Origin: Bacteroidota bacterium
Lineage (GTDB): Bacteria > Bacteroidota > Ignavibacteria > UBA10030 > UBA8401
Assembly: GCA_041658205.1 (NCBI GenBank)
Contig: JBBAAO010000002.1
Location: 434,001-498,000 of the forward strand
Direction: 5' to 3'
Length of the DNA: 64,000 bases
The notes under the pieces are model-generated. The model ran no database searches and was not told the origin of the DNA. It saw nothing but the letters and a program-made list of their open reading frames with translations. This document shows, one piece after another, positions 33,402 through 42,403 of this stretch; the stretch's first letter is position 1, and every line of letters begins with the position of its first letter. Position numbers and translations under genes: made by a program.

Positions 33402-33845
33402 ATGAAACGAATATTTTTATTGATGTGTTGTATCAGCGTTGCACATACCAGTTTTGCACAATCTGCAAAAGACAGCGCAGATATTCGGGCGACGGCATTG
33501 AATTACGTAGAAGGCTGGTATGAAGGGAACGCTGAAAGAATGGCCAAAGCGGTCCACCCGAAACTGGCAAAACGAATTGTCGGTTGGAGCGAAGATGTCA
33601 CTAAAAACGAAAATGTTCTCAGCGAAATGAATGGTGAACAACTTGTTGAACGAACAGGAAAAGGCTACGGAAAAAGGATATCAAAAGAGAGACAAATCAA
33701 AAACATTACAATTCTCAGCATCTATAATAATACCGCAAGTGTTAAGGCAGAAATGAGTGACTGGTATGATTTTATGCATATTGGACGCTGGAATGGTGAA
33801 TGGAAAATTATCAATGTGTTGTGGGAAATGAAACCTCAACAATAA
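33402..33845 (+). CDS. Exported NTF2-like protein (putative lumazine-binding family)
   Basis: 147 residues with AAGGA seven bases before the ATG and a signal peptide ending SFAQ. The mature part is one NTF2-like/SnoaL fold: DSADIRATALNYVEGWYEGNAERM, HPKLAKRI, then strands KNITILSIYNNTASVKAEM, DFMHIGRWNGEWKIINVLWEMKP. This matches the putative lumazine-binding (DUF3828/Lumazine_bd_2-like) families of exported NTF2 proteins. No catalytic residues can be assigned; a binding or hydrolytic role in the periplasm is possible. Confidence 0.75.
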   Translation: MKRIFLLMCCISVAHTSFAQSAKDSADIRATALNYVEGWYEGNAERMAKAVHPKLAKRIVGWSEDVTKNENVLSEMNGEQLVERTGKGYGKRISKERQIKNITILSIYNNTASVKAEMSDWYDFMHIGRWNGEWKIINVLWEMKPQQ

Positions 33846-33892
33846 CATTCTGAAATTATTTGTATCCTATCTGGACTGCAAAGGGAGACATT

Positions 33893-34762
33893 ATGAGCCA
33901 TATTATTAAAAGCACAATATTTTTCATTATTGTTTGCTCCATAAATCTGTTTGCACAGCCGCAATCATCTGTTCGTGTGATGACATATAACATTAGGCTT
34001 GATGTAGCCATCGACGGGGAAAACAGATGGGATAACAGAAAAGAACATTTTGCCAGTATGATCCGTTATTATCATCCCGATATTGTCGGTCTTCAGGAAA
34101 CCCAGAAACATCAGATTGAATATCTTACACAAGTATTACCGGACTATGCATGGTTTGGCGTAGGAAGAGATGATGGAAAGACAGAAGGTGAGTTTATGGC
34201 GATCTTCTATCGCAAAGAAAAATTTGATACAATTCGCACGTCCACATTCTGGTGTTCTCAAACACCGTCACATCCCGGACTGGGTTGGGATGCGGCATGC
34301 AACAGAATTGTGACATGGGGAGAATTTCGGGAAAAGAAAGCTAAACAGAACTTTTTCTTTTTTAATACTCATTTGGATCACTTGGGAAAAATTGCGAGAA
34401 AAGAAAGTGCGCGATTATTGAAGGATTCGATCGATGTCATCACCAACCGTGAACCGGTAGTGATCACAGGAGATTTTAATTCCCATCCGTCTGATGATCC
34501 ATATCAGACAATTATTTCAAATAAATCGAAAAGAAAATTTATTGATACGCGTTTCCATTCTCTTCAACAACATCATGGCCCGAACGGAACGTTTAATGCA
34601 TTTAACATCCAGAAATACGCCGATGAACCGATAGATTATATTTTTGTCAGCGAAGGAACAACGGTTTTGAGTCACGGTACGTTAACGGATTCATTCTATG
34701 GACGAATTCCTTCAGATCATTTTCCGGTAATAACAGAAATCAATTTTCAAGTTGTTCCATAA
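33893..34762 (+). CDS. Exported endonuclease/exonuclease/phosphatase (EEP) family hydrolase
   Basis: The ATG at 33893 is preferred: GGGAGA lies just upstream and a signal peptide (ending LFAQ) begins there, whereas the in-frame ATG at 33860 would bury it. The ~289-residue product has the EEP signature order: VMTYNIRLD, DIVGLQETQ (catalytic Glu), a central CNRIVTWGEFREKK, FNTHLDHLG, VITGDFNSHPSDDP, PIDYIFVS and SDHFPV with the final catalytic D-H pair. Such enzymes cleave phosphodiester or phosphomonoester bonds with Mg2+. The exported form could act on nucleic acids, lipids or sugar phosphates; the substrate is not determined. Its stop runs a few bases into the leader of the PhzF gene. Confidence 0.85.
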   Translation: MSHIIKSTIFFIIVCSINLFAQPQSSVRVMTYNIRLDVAIDGENRWDNRKEHFASMIRYYHPDIVGLQETQKHQIEYLTQVLPDYAWFGVGRDDGKTEGEFMAIFYRKEKFDTIRTSTFWCSQTPSHPGLGWDAACNRIVTWGEFREKKAKQNFFFFNTHLDHLGKIARKESARLLKDSIDVITNREPVVITGDFNSHPSDDPYQTIISNKSKRKFIDTRFHSLQQHHGPNGTFNAFNIQKYADEPIDYIFVSEGTTVLSHGTLTDSFYGRIPSDHFPVITEINFQVVP

Positions 34763-34787
34763 CCATTTATTGCGCAAGAGTGTACAG

Positions 34788-35684
34788 ATGAAGATACAAT
34801 ATTATACATGTGACGTTTTTACGGACAAACAATTTTCCGGAAATCAGCTTGCTGTTTTTCCGGATGCAACGAACATACCGGATCATTTATTACAACAAAT
34901 TGCAAAAGAGTTCAATTTGTCGGAGACATCGTTTGTGTATCCGCCGGTTGATTCAAAGCATACCAAACGCGTTCGTATTTTTACTCCTGGCGGAGAATTA
35001 CCGTTTGCGGGCCACCCAACAATCGGCACAGCAATCACATTAGGAACGATCGGAGCAATCACACTTCAGGGGAACGAAACGACAATTATTTTGGAAGAAG
35101 GTGTTGGTCCAGTTCCTGTAAAAATTCGTTTAACAGACGGAAAACCGACATTTGCTCAATTAGCGGCGGCAAAACTTCCTGAGTTTAATGATTCCGTTCC
35201 ATCGGCAGATATTCTTGCAAAGATGTTCACCCTATCAAGAGAAGAGATTATGGATAAACAATTTCCATTGCAGTTTGTGGGGGTTGGTTTTCCATTTCTC
35301 TTCGTTGCTGTAAAGAACAGAAAATCCCTGGAGCGTATCAGCGTCAATGTTCAGACGATGGAAGAACTTCGACTGAAAGAAGTATTTGTCTTTACAACAG
35401 AAACAGAAAAAACAGATTTCCAATTCAGGGCACGTATGTTTGCGCCCCTTCTTGGAATTCCTGAAGATCCAGCAACCGGGAGTGCCTGCGCAGCATTTGC
35501 CGGATATTTGGCAGCGAAAGATCCGTTGAGAGACGGAACGTTGAAATGGAACATTGAGCAAGGCTTCGAAATGGGAAGGCCGAGTTTGCTTTATATTGAA
35601 GCTGACAAGAAAGCAGGAAATATCACCGGAGTTCGTGTCGGAGGAAATGCTGTGATGATGATGGAAGGTTTTTTAGAAATTTAA
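34788..35684 (+). CDS. PhzF-family isomerase/epimerase
   Basis: The ATG at 34788 gives the typical N-terminus (MKIQYYTCDVFTD); an in-frame ATG at 34752 overlaps the previous gene. The ~298 residues show two copies of the diaminopimelate-epimerase-like fold. Conserved motifs are FSGNQLAVF, the catalytic Glu in NLSETSFV, RIFTPGGELPFAGHPTIGTA and, in the second half, DPATGSACAAFAGYLA. PhzF proteins isomerise small acids by proton transfer. Most homologues outside phenazine producers have unknown substrates, and no phenazine genes occur here. Confidence 0.9.
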   Translation: MKIQYYTCDVFTDKQFSGNQLAVFPDATNIPDHLLQQIAKEFNLSETSFVYPPVDSKHTKRVRIFTPGGELPFAGHPTIGTAITLGTIGAITLQGNETTIILEEGVGPVPVKIRLTDGKPTFAQLAAAKLPEFNDSVPSADILAKMFTLSREEIMDKQFPLQFVGVGFPFLFVAVKNRKSLERISVNVQTMEELRLKEVFVFTTETEKTDFQFRARMFAPLLGIPEDPATGSACAAFAGYLAAKDPLRDGTLKWNIEQGFEMGRPSLLYIEADKKAGNITGVRVGGNAVMMMEGFLEI

Positions 35685-35736
35685 AAACGTATCAATCTTG
35701 ATAATTATGCAATCTTGTATTCATGCAATTGCTTTT

Positions 35737-36462
35737 TTACATCTTACTTAAAAAATATGGCAACATGGAACGCCACGTTGGCCAATCGTGCGGCATGTCG
35801 TATCCCCACACATCCAGCCAATGAGGGATCGATTTTGAATGTAAAATTCCCGAAAGACGCCGCGATGCATCGGGGCTTTCAAAATTTCCTTGTCCTGTTG
35901 CAATAATAATTCTCGCTCGTCTCATCTGTTCGAGATATTCATGATCCGTAATGCCAGGAAGATATTGCTCAGGTGAATTAAAGAACACGTTATCGTCGTA
36001 ATAACCTTTGGTATATGACTGTAGGTTATAGTCACCGCTCATCGCAATTGTTCCGGAAAATATATCCGGTCTGCGAAAAAAAATATTCAATGCATGCAAC
36101 GCACCTAGCGACGCGCCGGTGGTGACAATTGGTGTCAAACCTTTGCTGTGATCGTGAATGAACGGTACCACTTCGTTGATGACATAATCGTTATACTGCT
36201 GATGACGAATTGCTTTGTGATGCGGTTGCATCGAATTATTGAGCCAGCTTTCGTTATTGATGCTATTGATGGAAAATGCTTTCAGTTTTCCCTCATTAAT
36301 AAACGGAGCGATTGCGTTGATTAATTGAAAACGCTCATATTCCAGATAATCGGCTGCTGCGGTAGGGAACATCAATAGGGCAGGACCGTAATTTCCGTAG
36401 ACGGCAATCTCCATATTTTTGTGTAAACTTGGGCTGTACCATTGATGAATTTCTCGATGCAT
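35737..36462 (-). CDS. Esterase-like alpha/beta hydrolase (esterase D/enterochelin esterase type)
   Basis: 241 residues, no signal peptide. The nucleophile elbow is GASLGA with the preceding TPIVTT strand, and FSGTIAMSGDYNLQSY follows as in the PF00756 esterase group. A late DVWGYDMPHDWPTWRSML supplies the catalytic histidine. The N-terminus (HREIHQWYSPSLHKNMEIAVYG) is the usual beta-sheet edge of this group. Probably hydrolyses an acyl ester in the cytoplasm; the substrate is unknown. Monocistronic, convergent with PhzF. Confidence 0.83.
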   Translation of the reverse strand: MHREIHQWYSPSLHKNMEIAVYGNYGPALLMFPTAAADYLEYERFQLINAIAPFINEGKLKAFSINSINNESWLNNSMQPHHKAIRHQQYNDYVINEVVPFIHDHSKGLTPIVTTGASLGALHALNIFFRRPDIFSGTIAMSGDYNLQSYTKGYYDDNVFFNSPEQYLPGITDHEYLEQMRRARIIIATGQGNFESPDASRRLSGILHSKSIPHWLDVWGYDMPHDWPTWRSMLPYFLSKM

Positions 36463-36547
36463 TCTTTCCTCATGTAAAAAATTTGATTAATATAAGAAGG
36501 AAAACTAACATCCCAAAACACTTTTCTATTACTATGCTGATTACATC

Positions 36548-36766
36548 ATGAAAAAATCAACAAAATTTTTTATTCTCACTACCGTCGTCAATATTATTCT
36601 TTCCACCATAACAGCTTTTACGTCATTATTAAGAGAAGTTCGAACAGTGGATCTTGTGACGTTTTACGCAACTGCTTTTGGGGCGGGAGCTTCTTTCGCT
36701 TCGGTGATTATTAGTCTTCGGTCAGGAAAGCAGAAAATAGACCAAGGGAACCTCTCCCAAAAATGA
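36548..36766 (+). CDS. Small membrane protein, hypothetical
   Basis: 72 residues with two hydrophobic segments: ~8-26 (FILTTVVNIILSTITAF) and ~38-58 (LVTFYATAFGAGASFASVII), ending in a Lys-rich tail. It has no recognised family. It lies in a gap between minus-strand genes and is divergent from the esterase gene. Coding character is plausible but not proven, because only length, composition and position support it. Confidence 0.5.
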   Translation: MKKSTKFFILTTVVNIILSTITAFTSLLREVRTVDLVTFYATAFGAGASFASVIISLRSGKQKIDQGNLSQK

Positions 36767-36872
36767 AGCGGTATAAAGATATGTCATAGCTCGTTTTCGC
36801 AGCATGGCAATGAAATATTTTTGAGATGGCGCGAATAACTGTTGGGTGTTTGTACTAATGGATCAATAACAA

Positions 36873-37241
36873 TTATATCGATACATCATTCGGTGCGGTA
36901 AAAGTGGGGTCGGTAATATTGCCGGTATTCTTTGTAGCAGCAGGTTCAAAGATTAATACTTCTGTCTCTTCTACGGCGCGAGTTCTATGTTCAACGGAAT
37001 GAGGAATGATTACAAACTCTCCCGGGTGCAGATCGATTGTTTGATCCCTGAAATCAACACTCATCGTTCCTTTAATGCACAAAAATAATTCATCTTCCGT
37101 ATCATGATGATGCCAGACGAATTCTCCTTTAAACTTCACCAGCTTCACTTCCTGTCCGTTTAGCGCCCCCACTACTTTTGGACGCCAATGTTCATTGATC
37201 AGGGAAAATTTTTCAGCGAGACGTACTTTTGAAATAATCAT
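36873..37241 (-). CDS. Cupin-domain protein
   Basis: The start at 37241 overlaps the previous stop by four bases (ATGA) and gives MIISKVRLAEKFSLI; a longer start at 37280 would run deep into the upstream gene. The 122-residue product is a single cupin barrel: FVWHHHDTEDELFLCIKGTM (motif 1, G(X)5HXH-like with E) and HPGEFVIIPHSVEHRTRA (motif 2). The His and Glu residues would bind a divalent metal. Function could be isomerase, dioxygenase or sensor-like. It is coupled to the lipocalin-like gene. Confidence 0.85.
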   Translation of the reverse strand: MIISKVRLAEKFSLINEHWRPKVVGALNGQEVKLVKFKGEFVWHHHDTEDELFLCIKGTMSVDFRDQTIDLHPGEFVIIPHSVEHRTRAVEETEVLIFEPAATKNTGNITDPTFTAPNDVSI

Positions 37242-37738
37242 TTTATTCGTTGATAGTTGATGCTCCATTCGATGTTCCATGTTTTCCCATTATCAATAGA
37301 TTTCATCCAACCCCACACGAATGCATCTTTTGTGATATTTCGAAAGATCATCTTTCCCCGGTGAAGTTTTCCATCCTTCATGAATTCATGTTCAAAGAAT
37401 CTATTCGCTCCCTCGGCTCCACCCGTAAAGGGAAGATACGAACTTTGATTATCTACCCATGTTTGCATCCATACTCCGGTGCGATTATCCAGCAGAGAGT
37501 TACTTTGTCCTTTATAACCTTTTGACTGTCCGGTTAATCCGGTAAAATTTTCCTGAATGACTTTTCCGTCTAAAATTTTTGTGATGAGGTTTCTTCCGCT
37601 TGCGGTTGAACCGTCAGGATCCTTCCATGTTAAGTCCCATTCACCTACCCAAAAATCGAACAGTGTAGGATCCTGCTTAACTGGTTGCTGACCGAAAAGC
37701 TGCATTGTGAAAATAATTGTGATAAACATAGCACGCAT
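37238..37738 (-). CDS. Exported DUF1579-like (lipocalin-fold) protein
   Basis: 166 residues with GGAG six bases upstream of the start and a short signal peptide ending QLFGQQ. LFDFWVGEWDLTWKDPDGSTASG is the start signature of the DUF1579/lipocalin-like group. A run of antiparallel strands follows (KVIQENFTGLTG, GVWMQTWVDNQSSYLPFTGG, KMIFRNITKDAFVWGWMKS, WNIEWSINYQR). It probably binds a small hydrophobic ligand in the periplasm. It is translationally coupled to the cupin gene. Confidence 0.8.
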   Translation of the reverse strand: MRAMFITIIFTMQLFGQQPVKQDPTLFDFWVGEWDLTWKDPDGSTASGRNLITKILDGKVIQENFTGLTGQSKGYKGQSNSLLDNRTGVWMQTWVDNQSSYLPFTGGAEGANRFFEHEFMKDGKLHRGKMIFRNITKDAFVWGWMKSIDNGKTWNIEWSINYQRIK

Positions 37739-37816
37739 AATTTACTCCATTGTTTTCTATAACAACAGGAGTTTATGAGAGAGAATCAATCCACAATTGT
37801 AGAAAATTGTATTCGA

Positions 37817-38365
37817 TCAAATCTTTTTCAGAATATTTTTTCTGAAAATATCCTGCAGCGCATTCTTCGTTGGAAATGTATTGATGCCGATTAGCATGAA
37901 GAGGAGATATGATGCCATATTGAAAAGATATTCTGGTTTTTGTTGTGTTATTCCACCAGTGACAGCAATCATGCAAACGACAAGTCCGAAGAATGCTGCT
38001 CCTTCAAGCAGCGCCATACGAATAATTATGGCTGCACGGATTGTGGCGAGAGATTGTTCGTAGGATGCAGCGGATGATGAGATGGAGTTATTAAGCTGCT
38101 GATCAGCAAACATTCGTTCAAATAGCATCCGGGAAATTCCAAACACTCCAATGGCGAATAATGCGTTGATGATACTCAAAATATTAACAACTTCTACATC
38201 GCCGGATCCGTTAGCAGTATGTTGGGAGTGCAGCAAAAGAACGACAAGTGCGAACATAGTCGCTCCTCCCAATAAAGCTGATTGAATAATCTGAAACACC
38301 CGAACAACTTCTGGTGTCAAAACACGTTCGAATTCATATTCTGAAAGTTGTTGGTAAGAATTCAT
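37817..38365 (-). CDS. Four-helix membrane protein, hypothetical
   Basis: The start is placed at 38365, eleven bases past the carbonic-anhydrase stop; an in-frame ATG at 38419 overlaps that gene by 44 bases. The ~182-residue product has four hydrophobic segments (VFQIIQSALLGGATMFALVVLL, VNILSIINALFAIGVFGIS, AIIIRMALLEGAAFFGLVVCMIAV and YLLFMLIGI), arranged as two similar helix pairs. No family recognised. It is the last gene of the aldo/keto reductase-carbonic anhydrase unit. Confidence 0.65.
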   Translation of the reverse strand: MNSYQQLSEYEFERVLTPEVVRVFQIIQSALLGGATMFALVVLLLHSQHTANGSGDVEVVNILSIINALFAIGVFGISRMLFERMFADQQLNNSISSSAASYEQSLATIRAAIIIRMALLEGAAFFGLVVCMIAVTGGITQQKPEYLFNMASYLLFMLIGINTFPTKNALQDIFRKNILKKI

Positions 38366-38375
38366 AATAGTGTGG

Positions 38376-39017
38376 TTATAGTATTGTGATTGCCCGTTGA
38401 TATATGGCGGCCATATCATCCGCAGAATCCATGGTAATCTTCAGGTCGCGGATCAATCCATCATGCAATCCGTAGATCCATCCATGAACTTGAAGTGATT
38501 GTCCTCGTGCCCAGGCATCTTGAATAACTGTCGTTTCGCATACGTTTAACGTTTGGTCAATCACATTTAATTCGCACAGCCGATCGACTTGTTTGTCCAT
38601 CTCTCCGGCGGATTCAACTTTCGATCGGTATTTTTGATGAACATCCTGAATATGCCGCAGCCAATTGTCGATCAATCCATATCGTCGGTTAATCAGCGCG
38701 GCTCGAACGCCGCCACAGCCGTAATGTCCCACGACCATAATGTGTTTCACTTCGAGAACATCCACGGCATATTGGATCACCGAAAGGCAATTTAAATCCG
38801 TGTGAACAACCACATTGCCAACGTTGCGGTGTACGAACAATTCACCGGGATTGAGCGCAACAATTTCATTCGCTGGAACACGGCTGTCGGAACATCCTAT
38901 CCAGAGATATTGCGGCGTTTGTATATTTGCGAGCCGTTGAAAAAAATCTTTCTGTTGTTCAATGCGATCTGAAGCCCACCGGCGATTGTTCTCAAGAAGG
39001 TTCGATAAACTGCTCAT
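38376..39017 (-). CDS. can: Beta-class carbonic anhydrase
   Basis: 213 residues from ATG 39017, two bases after the upstream stop. It interconverts CO2 and bicarbonate. The zinc ligands are C42 and D44 in IGCSDSRVPAN, H98 and C101 in VVGHYGCGGV, the same positions as in Escherichia coli Can. FVHRNVGNVV is also conserved. It sits between an aldo/keto reductase gene and a membrane-protein gene on the same strand, so it is probably co-transcribed with them. It is predicted to be cytoplasmic. Confidence 0.93.
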   Translation of the reverse strand: MSSLSNLLENNRRWASDRIEQQKDFFQRLANIQTPQYLWIGCSDSRVPANEIVALNPGELFVHRNVGNVVVHTDLNCLSVIQYAVDVLEVKHIMVVGHYGCGGVRAALINRRYGLIDNWLRHIQDVHQKYRSKVESAGEMDKQVDRLCELNVIDQTLNVCETTVIQDAWARGQSLQVHGWIYGLHDGLIRDLKITMDSADDMAAIYQRAITIL

Positions 39018-39019
39018 GA

Positions 39020-39898
39020 TTACACTTGTCCGATCCATTGAGTATCATTTTGTTTGAAAGCTGCGCGAATTGTTTCAATGGTACCGGCAGGAAGGGGTCC
39101 TTTGGTTACAATTTCGATGTTCTTTTTGATATGATCAAGATTTGTTGTTCCGACGATGGAGCTGCTGATGCCGGGTGTAAAAGCAGTAAAACGAAGTGCA
39201 ATATCTGTCCATTCATCGCCGAATTCGAGCTTCATCGCCTTCATACGCTTCCAATATTCTTCACAGTAATTTCCCGATGGTAATTTATCATGAAGCCAAG
39301 GTGCGTTACCGATAGGGCGTTTGGCAATATACCCGATCCCTTTCTTTGACGCAGGAGTTACAACCGAATCGATTGAACGCTGGTCAAAGATGTTGATTGA
39401 GCTCATTAATCCGTTGAATTGATTTGAACGCATTGCAAAATTTAATGCGTCATTTTCTCCGGAATATGCTGCGACGCGAATTTTTCCCTCCTGAGTCATT
39501 TTCTGCAGTGCAAGAATAACATCTCCATTTTCGAGAGTTTCTTTTGGGCAGGAGTGAAGATGAACAATATCGATATGATCCGTCTTCATCAGTTGCAATG
39601 CGTGATGCACTCCTGCAACTACACATTCATATGTCCAGTCCTGATATCCGGGAATGCTATAGCCGACTTTTGTAGAAAGAATAAAATCATTTCTTCGCCA
39701 CGAGAGATGCCGCCCTATGCGTTCTTCTGACAATCCATACCCGCGTGCAGTATCGATGAAGGTAATGCCGAGATCGACGATCTGATTGACAAAGTATCCG
39801 ACATAATTTTCATCCATTTTGGCATCCCCAATTAATCCTGCGCCAAAACCAAGAACGGGAAGCGTAATATTTGTTATGCCGTAATTTCTTTTTTCCAT
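39020..39898 (-). CDS. Aldo/keto reductase
   Basis: 292 residues, cytoplasmic. The TIM-barrel AKR signature is visible: FIDTARGYGLSEERIGRHL (catalytic Asp and Tyr), FILSTKVGY (catalytic Lys) and DIVHLHSCP (catalytic His). KRPIGNAPW and STIVGTTNLDHI-type phosphate-binding segments follow near the C-terminus (SSIVGTTNLDH). It reduces aldehydes, ketones or sugars with NAD(P)H; the substrate is unknown. It is first of a minus-strand unit with carbonic anhydrase and a membrane protein. Confidence 0.88.
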   Translation of the reverse strand: MEKRNYGITNITLPVLGFGAGLIGDAKMDENYVGYFVNQIVDLGITFIDTARGYGLSEERIGRHLSWRRNDFILSTKVGYSIPGYQDWTYECVVAGVHHALQLMKTDHIDIVHLHSCPKETLENGDVILALQKMTQEGKIRVAAYSGENDALNFAMRSNQFNGLMSSINIFDQRSIDSVVTPASKKGIGYIAKRPIGNAPWLHDKLPSGNYCEEYWKRMKAMKLEFGDEWTDIALRFTAFTPGISSSIVGTTNLDHIKKNIEIVTKGPLPAGTIETIRAAFKQNDTQWIGQV

Positions 39899-39926
39899 GT
39901 ATGTGATTGAATATCGTTGGAATTTT

Positions 39927-41390
39927 TTATTTTTTCTTTGCTATTGCAAGCTCATATAATCGCACATATTCTTTTGCTGAATGATCCCACGAAAAATCCT
40001 TTGACATGCCGTTCAATTGAATTTTTTTCCATTCTTCAGGAATATGAAATGAATCGATTGCCCGTTTTACTGTAGCGTGTAATGCATATCCTGTTGCATC
40101 GTTAAACGAGAATCCGTTTCCAATATCTTGTCCGTATGATTGATATTCATGCCAATCCTGCACAGTATCGGCAAGGCCGCCGGTTTTACGAACAATCGGA
40201 ACGGTCCCATATCGTAGCGAGTACATTTGATTAAGGCCGCACGGTTCATAATGTGAAGGCATTAAAAACATATCGGCGCCTGCTTCAATCAAATGAGCTA
40301 ATTCATTGTTGAAACCAAGATATGTCCAGCATTTTTCTGGTAATGTATTGTTCATTGCTTTAAATAAGAGTTCAAACTTTTCATCACCACTTCCAAGAAT
40401 TACCCATTGCGCATCCAGCTGCATCAGTTCCTGAATGGCTTCGGCAATAAGATCAAAGCCTTTTTGCGGCACAAGACGTGAGATAATTCCAATCACTGGA
40501 AGATGTTCATTGAATGTCAACGTCGTTTTTTCCAAAAGGAATTGTTTATTCTTTTTCTTATTCCCGAGGTCGTTTTGTGAAAAATGAAATGGAATATGTT
40601 TGTCGGTTTCGGGATTCCACTCTTCCGTGTCGATGCCATTCAACACGCCGAAAAAATCTTTTTCACGCAATTGTAAATACTGTTCCATTCCGGAGCCAAA
40701 TGCCGGCGTTAGTACTTCCTTGGCATATGTTTCACTGACCGTGCTGATTATTTCGGAGAGTAAAATTCCCCCCTTCATCATACAAAATGAATTATCATAG
40801 TCGAGCAAACCGTCCTGTCCATATTCCGGACGTAACTCTGCTTTCATCAACGTATCGAACGAAAATCTTCCCGGATAACCAATGTTGTGAATGGAATATA
40901 GAAATGTGGAGTGATCGAACAGCCGATCCCAGCTGTAATTATCTTTCACAAAGAGCGGCAGCAATCCCGTTTGCCAGTCGTTGCAGTGAAACACATCGGG
41001 CGCCCACTTGAGACGTTGGCATAATTCGATCACTGCCTTGTTCAACAAAATGAATCGCTCATCTTCGTCCCAATTTTCCGTATAAATCTTCCCCCGGTGA
41101 TAATATTCCGGAAAATCGATAAAATATATTTTAACCTGCGAACCGGGAATTGTTGTCGAAAAAATTTTTACGGAGCGGGGAAAACCGGCAACACGGACAT
41201 CTATAACGCCGATGTCGTCGACAAGCTGCAGGTTGAATTTTTTTTCATCAATCGAATCGTATTTCGGAATGAAAACTTTTACATCAACTCCCAATGCTGC
41301 AAGATATTTTGGAAGGGTGCCGACAACATCGGCAAGTCCGCCGGTTTTTGCGAACGGCGCGCATTCAGAAGCAACTATGGCAACTTTCAT
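39927..41390 (-). CDS. glgA: Glycogen (starch) synthase, ADP-glucose type
   Basis: 487 residues, GT5 length. The ADP-glucose-binding N-terminus is SECAPFAKTGGLADVVGTLP. A CDFNCNDWQTGLLP-type motif (VFHCNDWQTGLLPLF) and HNIGYPGRFSF follow, and the C-terminal GT-B half has GIISRLVPQKGFDLI and MPSHYEPCGLNQMYSLRYGT, VRKTGGLADTV. It elongates alpha-1,4-glucan chains in the cytoplasm. AGGAA precedes the ATG. No glgB, glgC or glgP gene lies in the window, so the pathway is dispersed. Confidence 0.95.
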   Translation of the reverse strand: MKVAIVASECAPFAKTGGLADVVGTLPKYLAALGVDVKVFIPKYDSIDEKKFNLQLVDDIGVIDVRVAGFPRSVKIFSTTIPGSQVKIYFIDFPEYYHRGKIYTENWDEDERFILLNKAVIELCQRLKWAPDVFHCNDWQTGLLPLFVKDNYSWDRLFDHSTFLYSIHNIGYPGRFSFDTLMKAELRPEYGQDGLLDYDNSFCMMKGGILLSEIISTVSETYAKEVLTPAFGSGMEQYLQLREKDFFGVLNGIDTEEWNPETDKHIPFHFSQNDLGNKKKNKQFLLEKTTLTFNEHLPVIGIISRLVPQKGFDLIAEAIQELMQLDAQWVILGSGDEKFELLFKAMNNTLPEKCWTYLGFNNELAHLIEAGADMFLMPSHYEPCGLNQMYSLRYGTVPIVRKTGGLADTVQDWHEYQSYGQDIGNGFSFNDATGYALHATVKRAIDSFHIPEEWKKIQLNGMSKDFSWDHSAKEYVRLYELAIAKKK

Positions 41391-41516
41391 TTGAATTCCT
41401 GACGAGATGATGTACCAATATCAAAAAACAGACGAGCAATTGCAAAAAATGGATCGGTGTGTTCGCTTTTGATGGATGCATTCACCATGACTGTTTTATC
41501 TTCAGCCCTGCTTGAG

Positions 41517-42395
41517 TTATTCATGCCAATCCGATGTTACTTCCATCAGGCAGATCAGTCCGCGCCATTTGCCGTACCGGTCATAATGTTTTTCGATTGC
41601 AGCATCAGAGACTTTCCGTCCTTTCTTATGGATTTCGGAAAACCGTTTCCGGACCCACGAATCAATACCGAGATGCTCATATCGTCCAAGAAGTTTCAAA
41701 ATATTTCCGGCGGCGTAATGCCCTATTCCCTTAATAGAGCGCAATTTCCAATACAGTTCTTCCGTTGGGAGATCGGAATGCCGCAGCGACTCCAATTCAA
41801 TTTTTTTGTTCGAGAGATTTCTACAGAGTTCAAGAAGATATGGTGCACGGTAACCGCAGGAGATTTCTTTGCGCAGCCATTTCTCAGATTTTTTAGCAAT
41901 GGTTTCAGGCGACGGGAATGAAAAGACATTCTCAGCCGTTTCAACGCCAAGTTTTTTTGTTAGATGGTTCGTTTGAATTTTTGTAAGAGCCCAGCTGCAG
42001 TTTGTGGTAAACATCATCTTCACGACATCTTCGAATACTGAAGGTGATCGGAGTATTCTGCCCGCCTTCTTCTTCGCCACCCAGCGCAAATGTGATTCTT
42101 TTCTACAGAGAGTATAGAACTCGTTGAGCGATTCATCAATACGAAGAATGGAGCGAACATTGTTTTTGATCTTTTCTTTTTCCGTTCGTGTGATTCGAAG
42201 ATGATTTTCAATGGTGATACTAAGTATGGATTGCTGGGGATGGATCCGCACTGGCACATGCTTGCTCTTCGTCAATGAAATGACGGTCAGTAATTCCGAC
42301 ATCGATTCGTTGGTGCTGAATGGGGGAAGATCGTACCATCCGTGTGAATTGATGGTAGTTTGAAAATTAAAATCAGGAGGAACTTGAATTGTCAT
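41517..42395 (-). CDS. HhH-GPD family DNA glycosylase
   Basis: The ATG at 42395 is chosen: AAAGG lies five bases ahead and the longer in-frame start (42422) overlaps the upstream gene. The 292-residue product shows FEDVVKMMFTTNCSWALTKIQTNHL, then the helix-hairpin-helix core LRSIKGIGHYAAGNILKLLGRYEHLGIDSWV, where the Asp is the conserved catalytic residue of AlkA/OGG1 enzymes. The N-terminal ~100 residues resemble the beta-sheet domain of AlkA/OGG1 (LTVISLTKSKHVPVRIHPQQSILSITIE). The Lys of OGG1 is absent at the hairpin (HYAAG), which suggests a monofunctional, AlkA-like glycosylase. No 4Fe-4S cluster cysteines are present. Confidence 0.82.
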   Translation of the reverse strand: MTIQVPPDFNFQTTINSHGWYDLPPFSTNESMSELLTVISLTKSKHVPVRIHPQQSILSITIENHLRITRTEKEKIKNNVRSILRIDESLNEFYTLCRKESHLRWVAKKKAGRILRSPSVFEDVVKMMFTTNCSWALTKIQTNHLTKKLGVETAENVFSFPSPETIAKKSEKWLRKEISCGYRAPYLLELCRNLSNKKIELESLRHSDLPTEELYWKLRSIKGIGHYAAGNILKLLGRYEHLGIDSWVRKRFSEIHKKGRKVSDAAIEKHYDRYGKWRGLICLMEVTSDWHE

Positions 42396-42403
42396 AATGC
42401 CTT

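Noticed and set aside
34788..35684. Phenazine biosynthesis
   Set aside because: PhzF homologues are widespread outside phenazine producers and none of the other phz genes is present.
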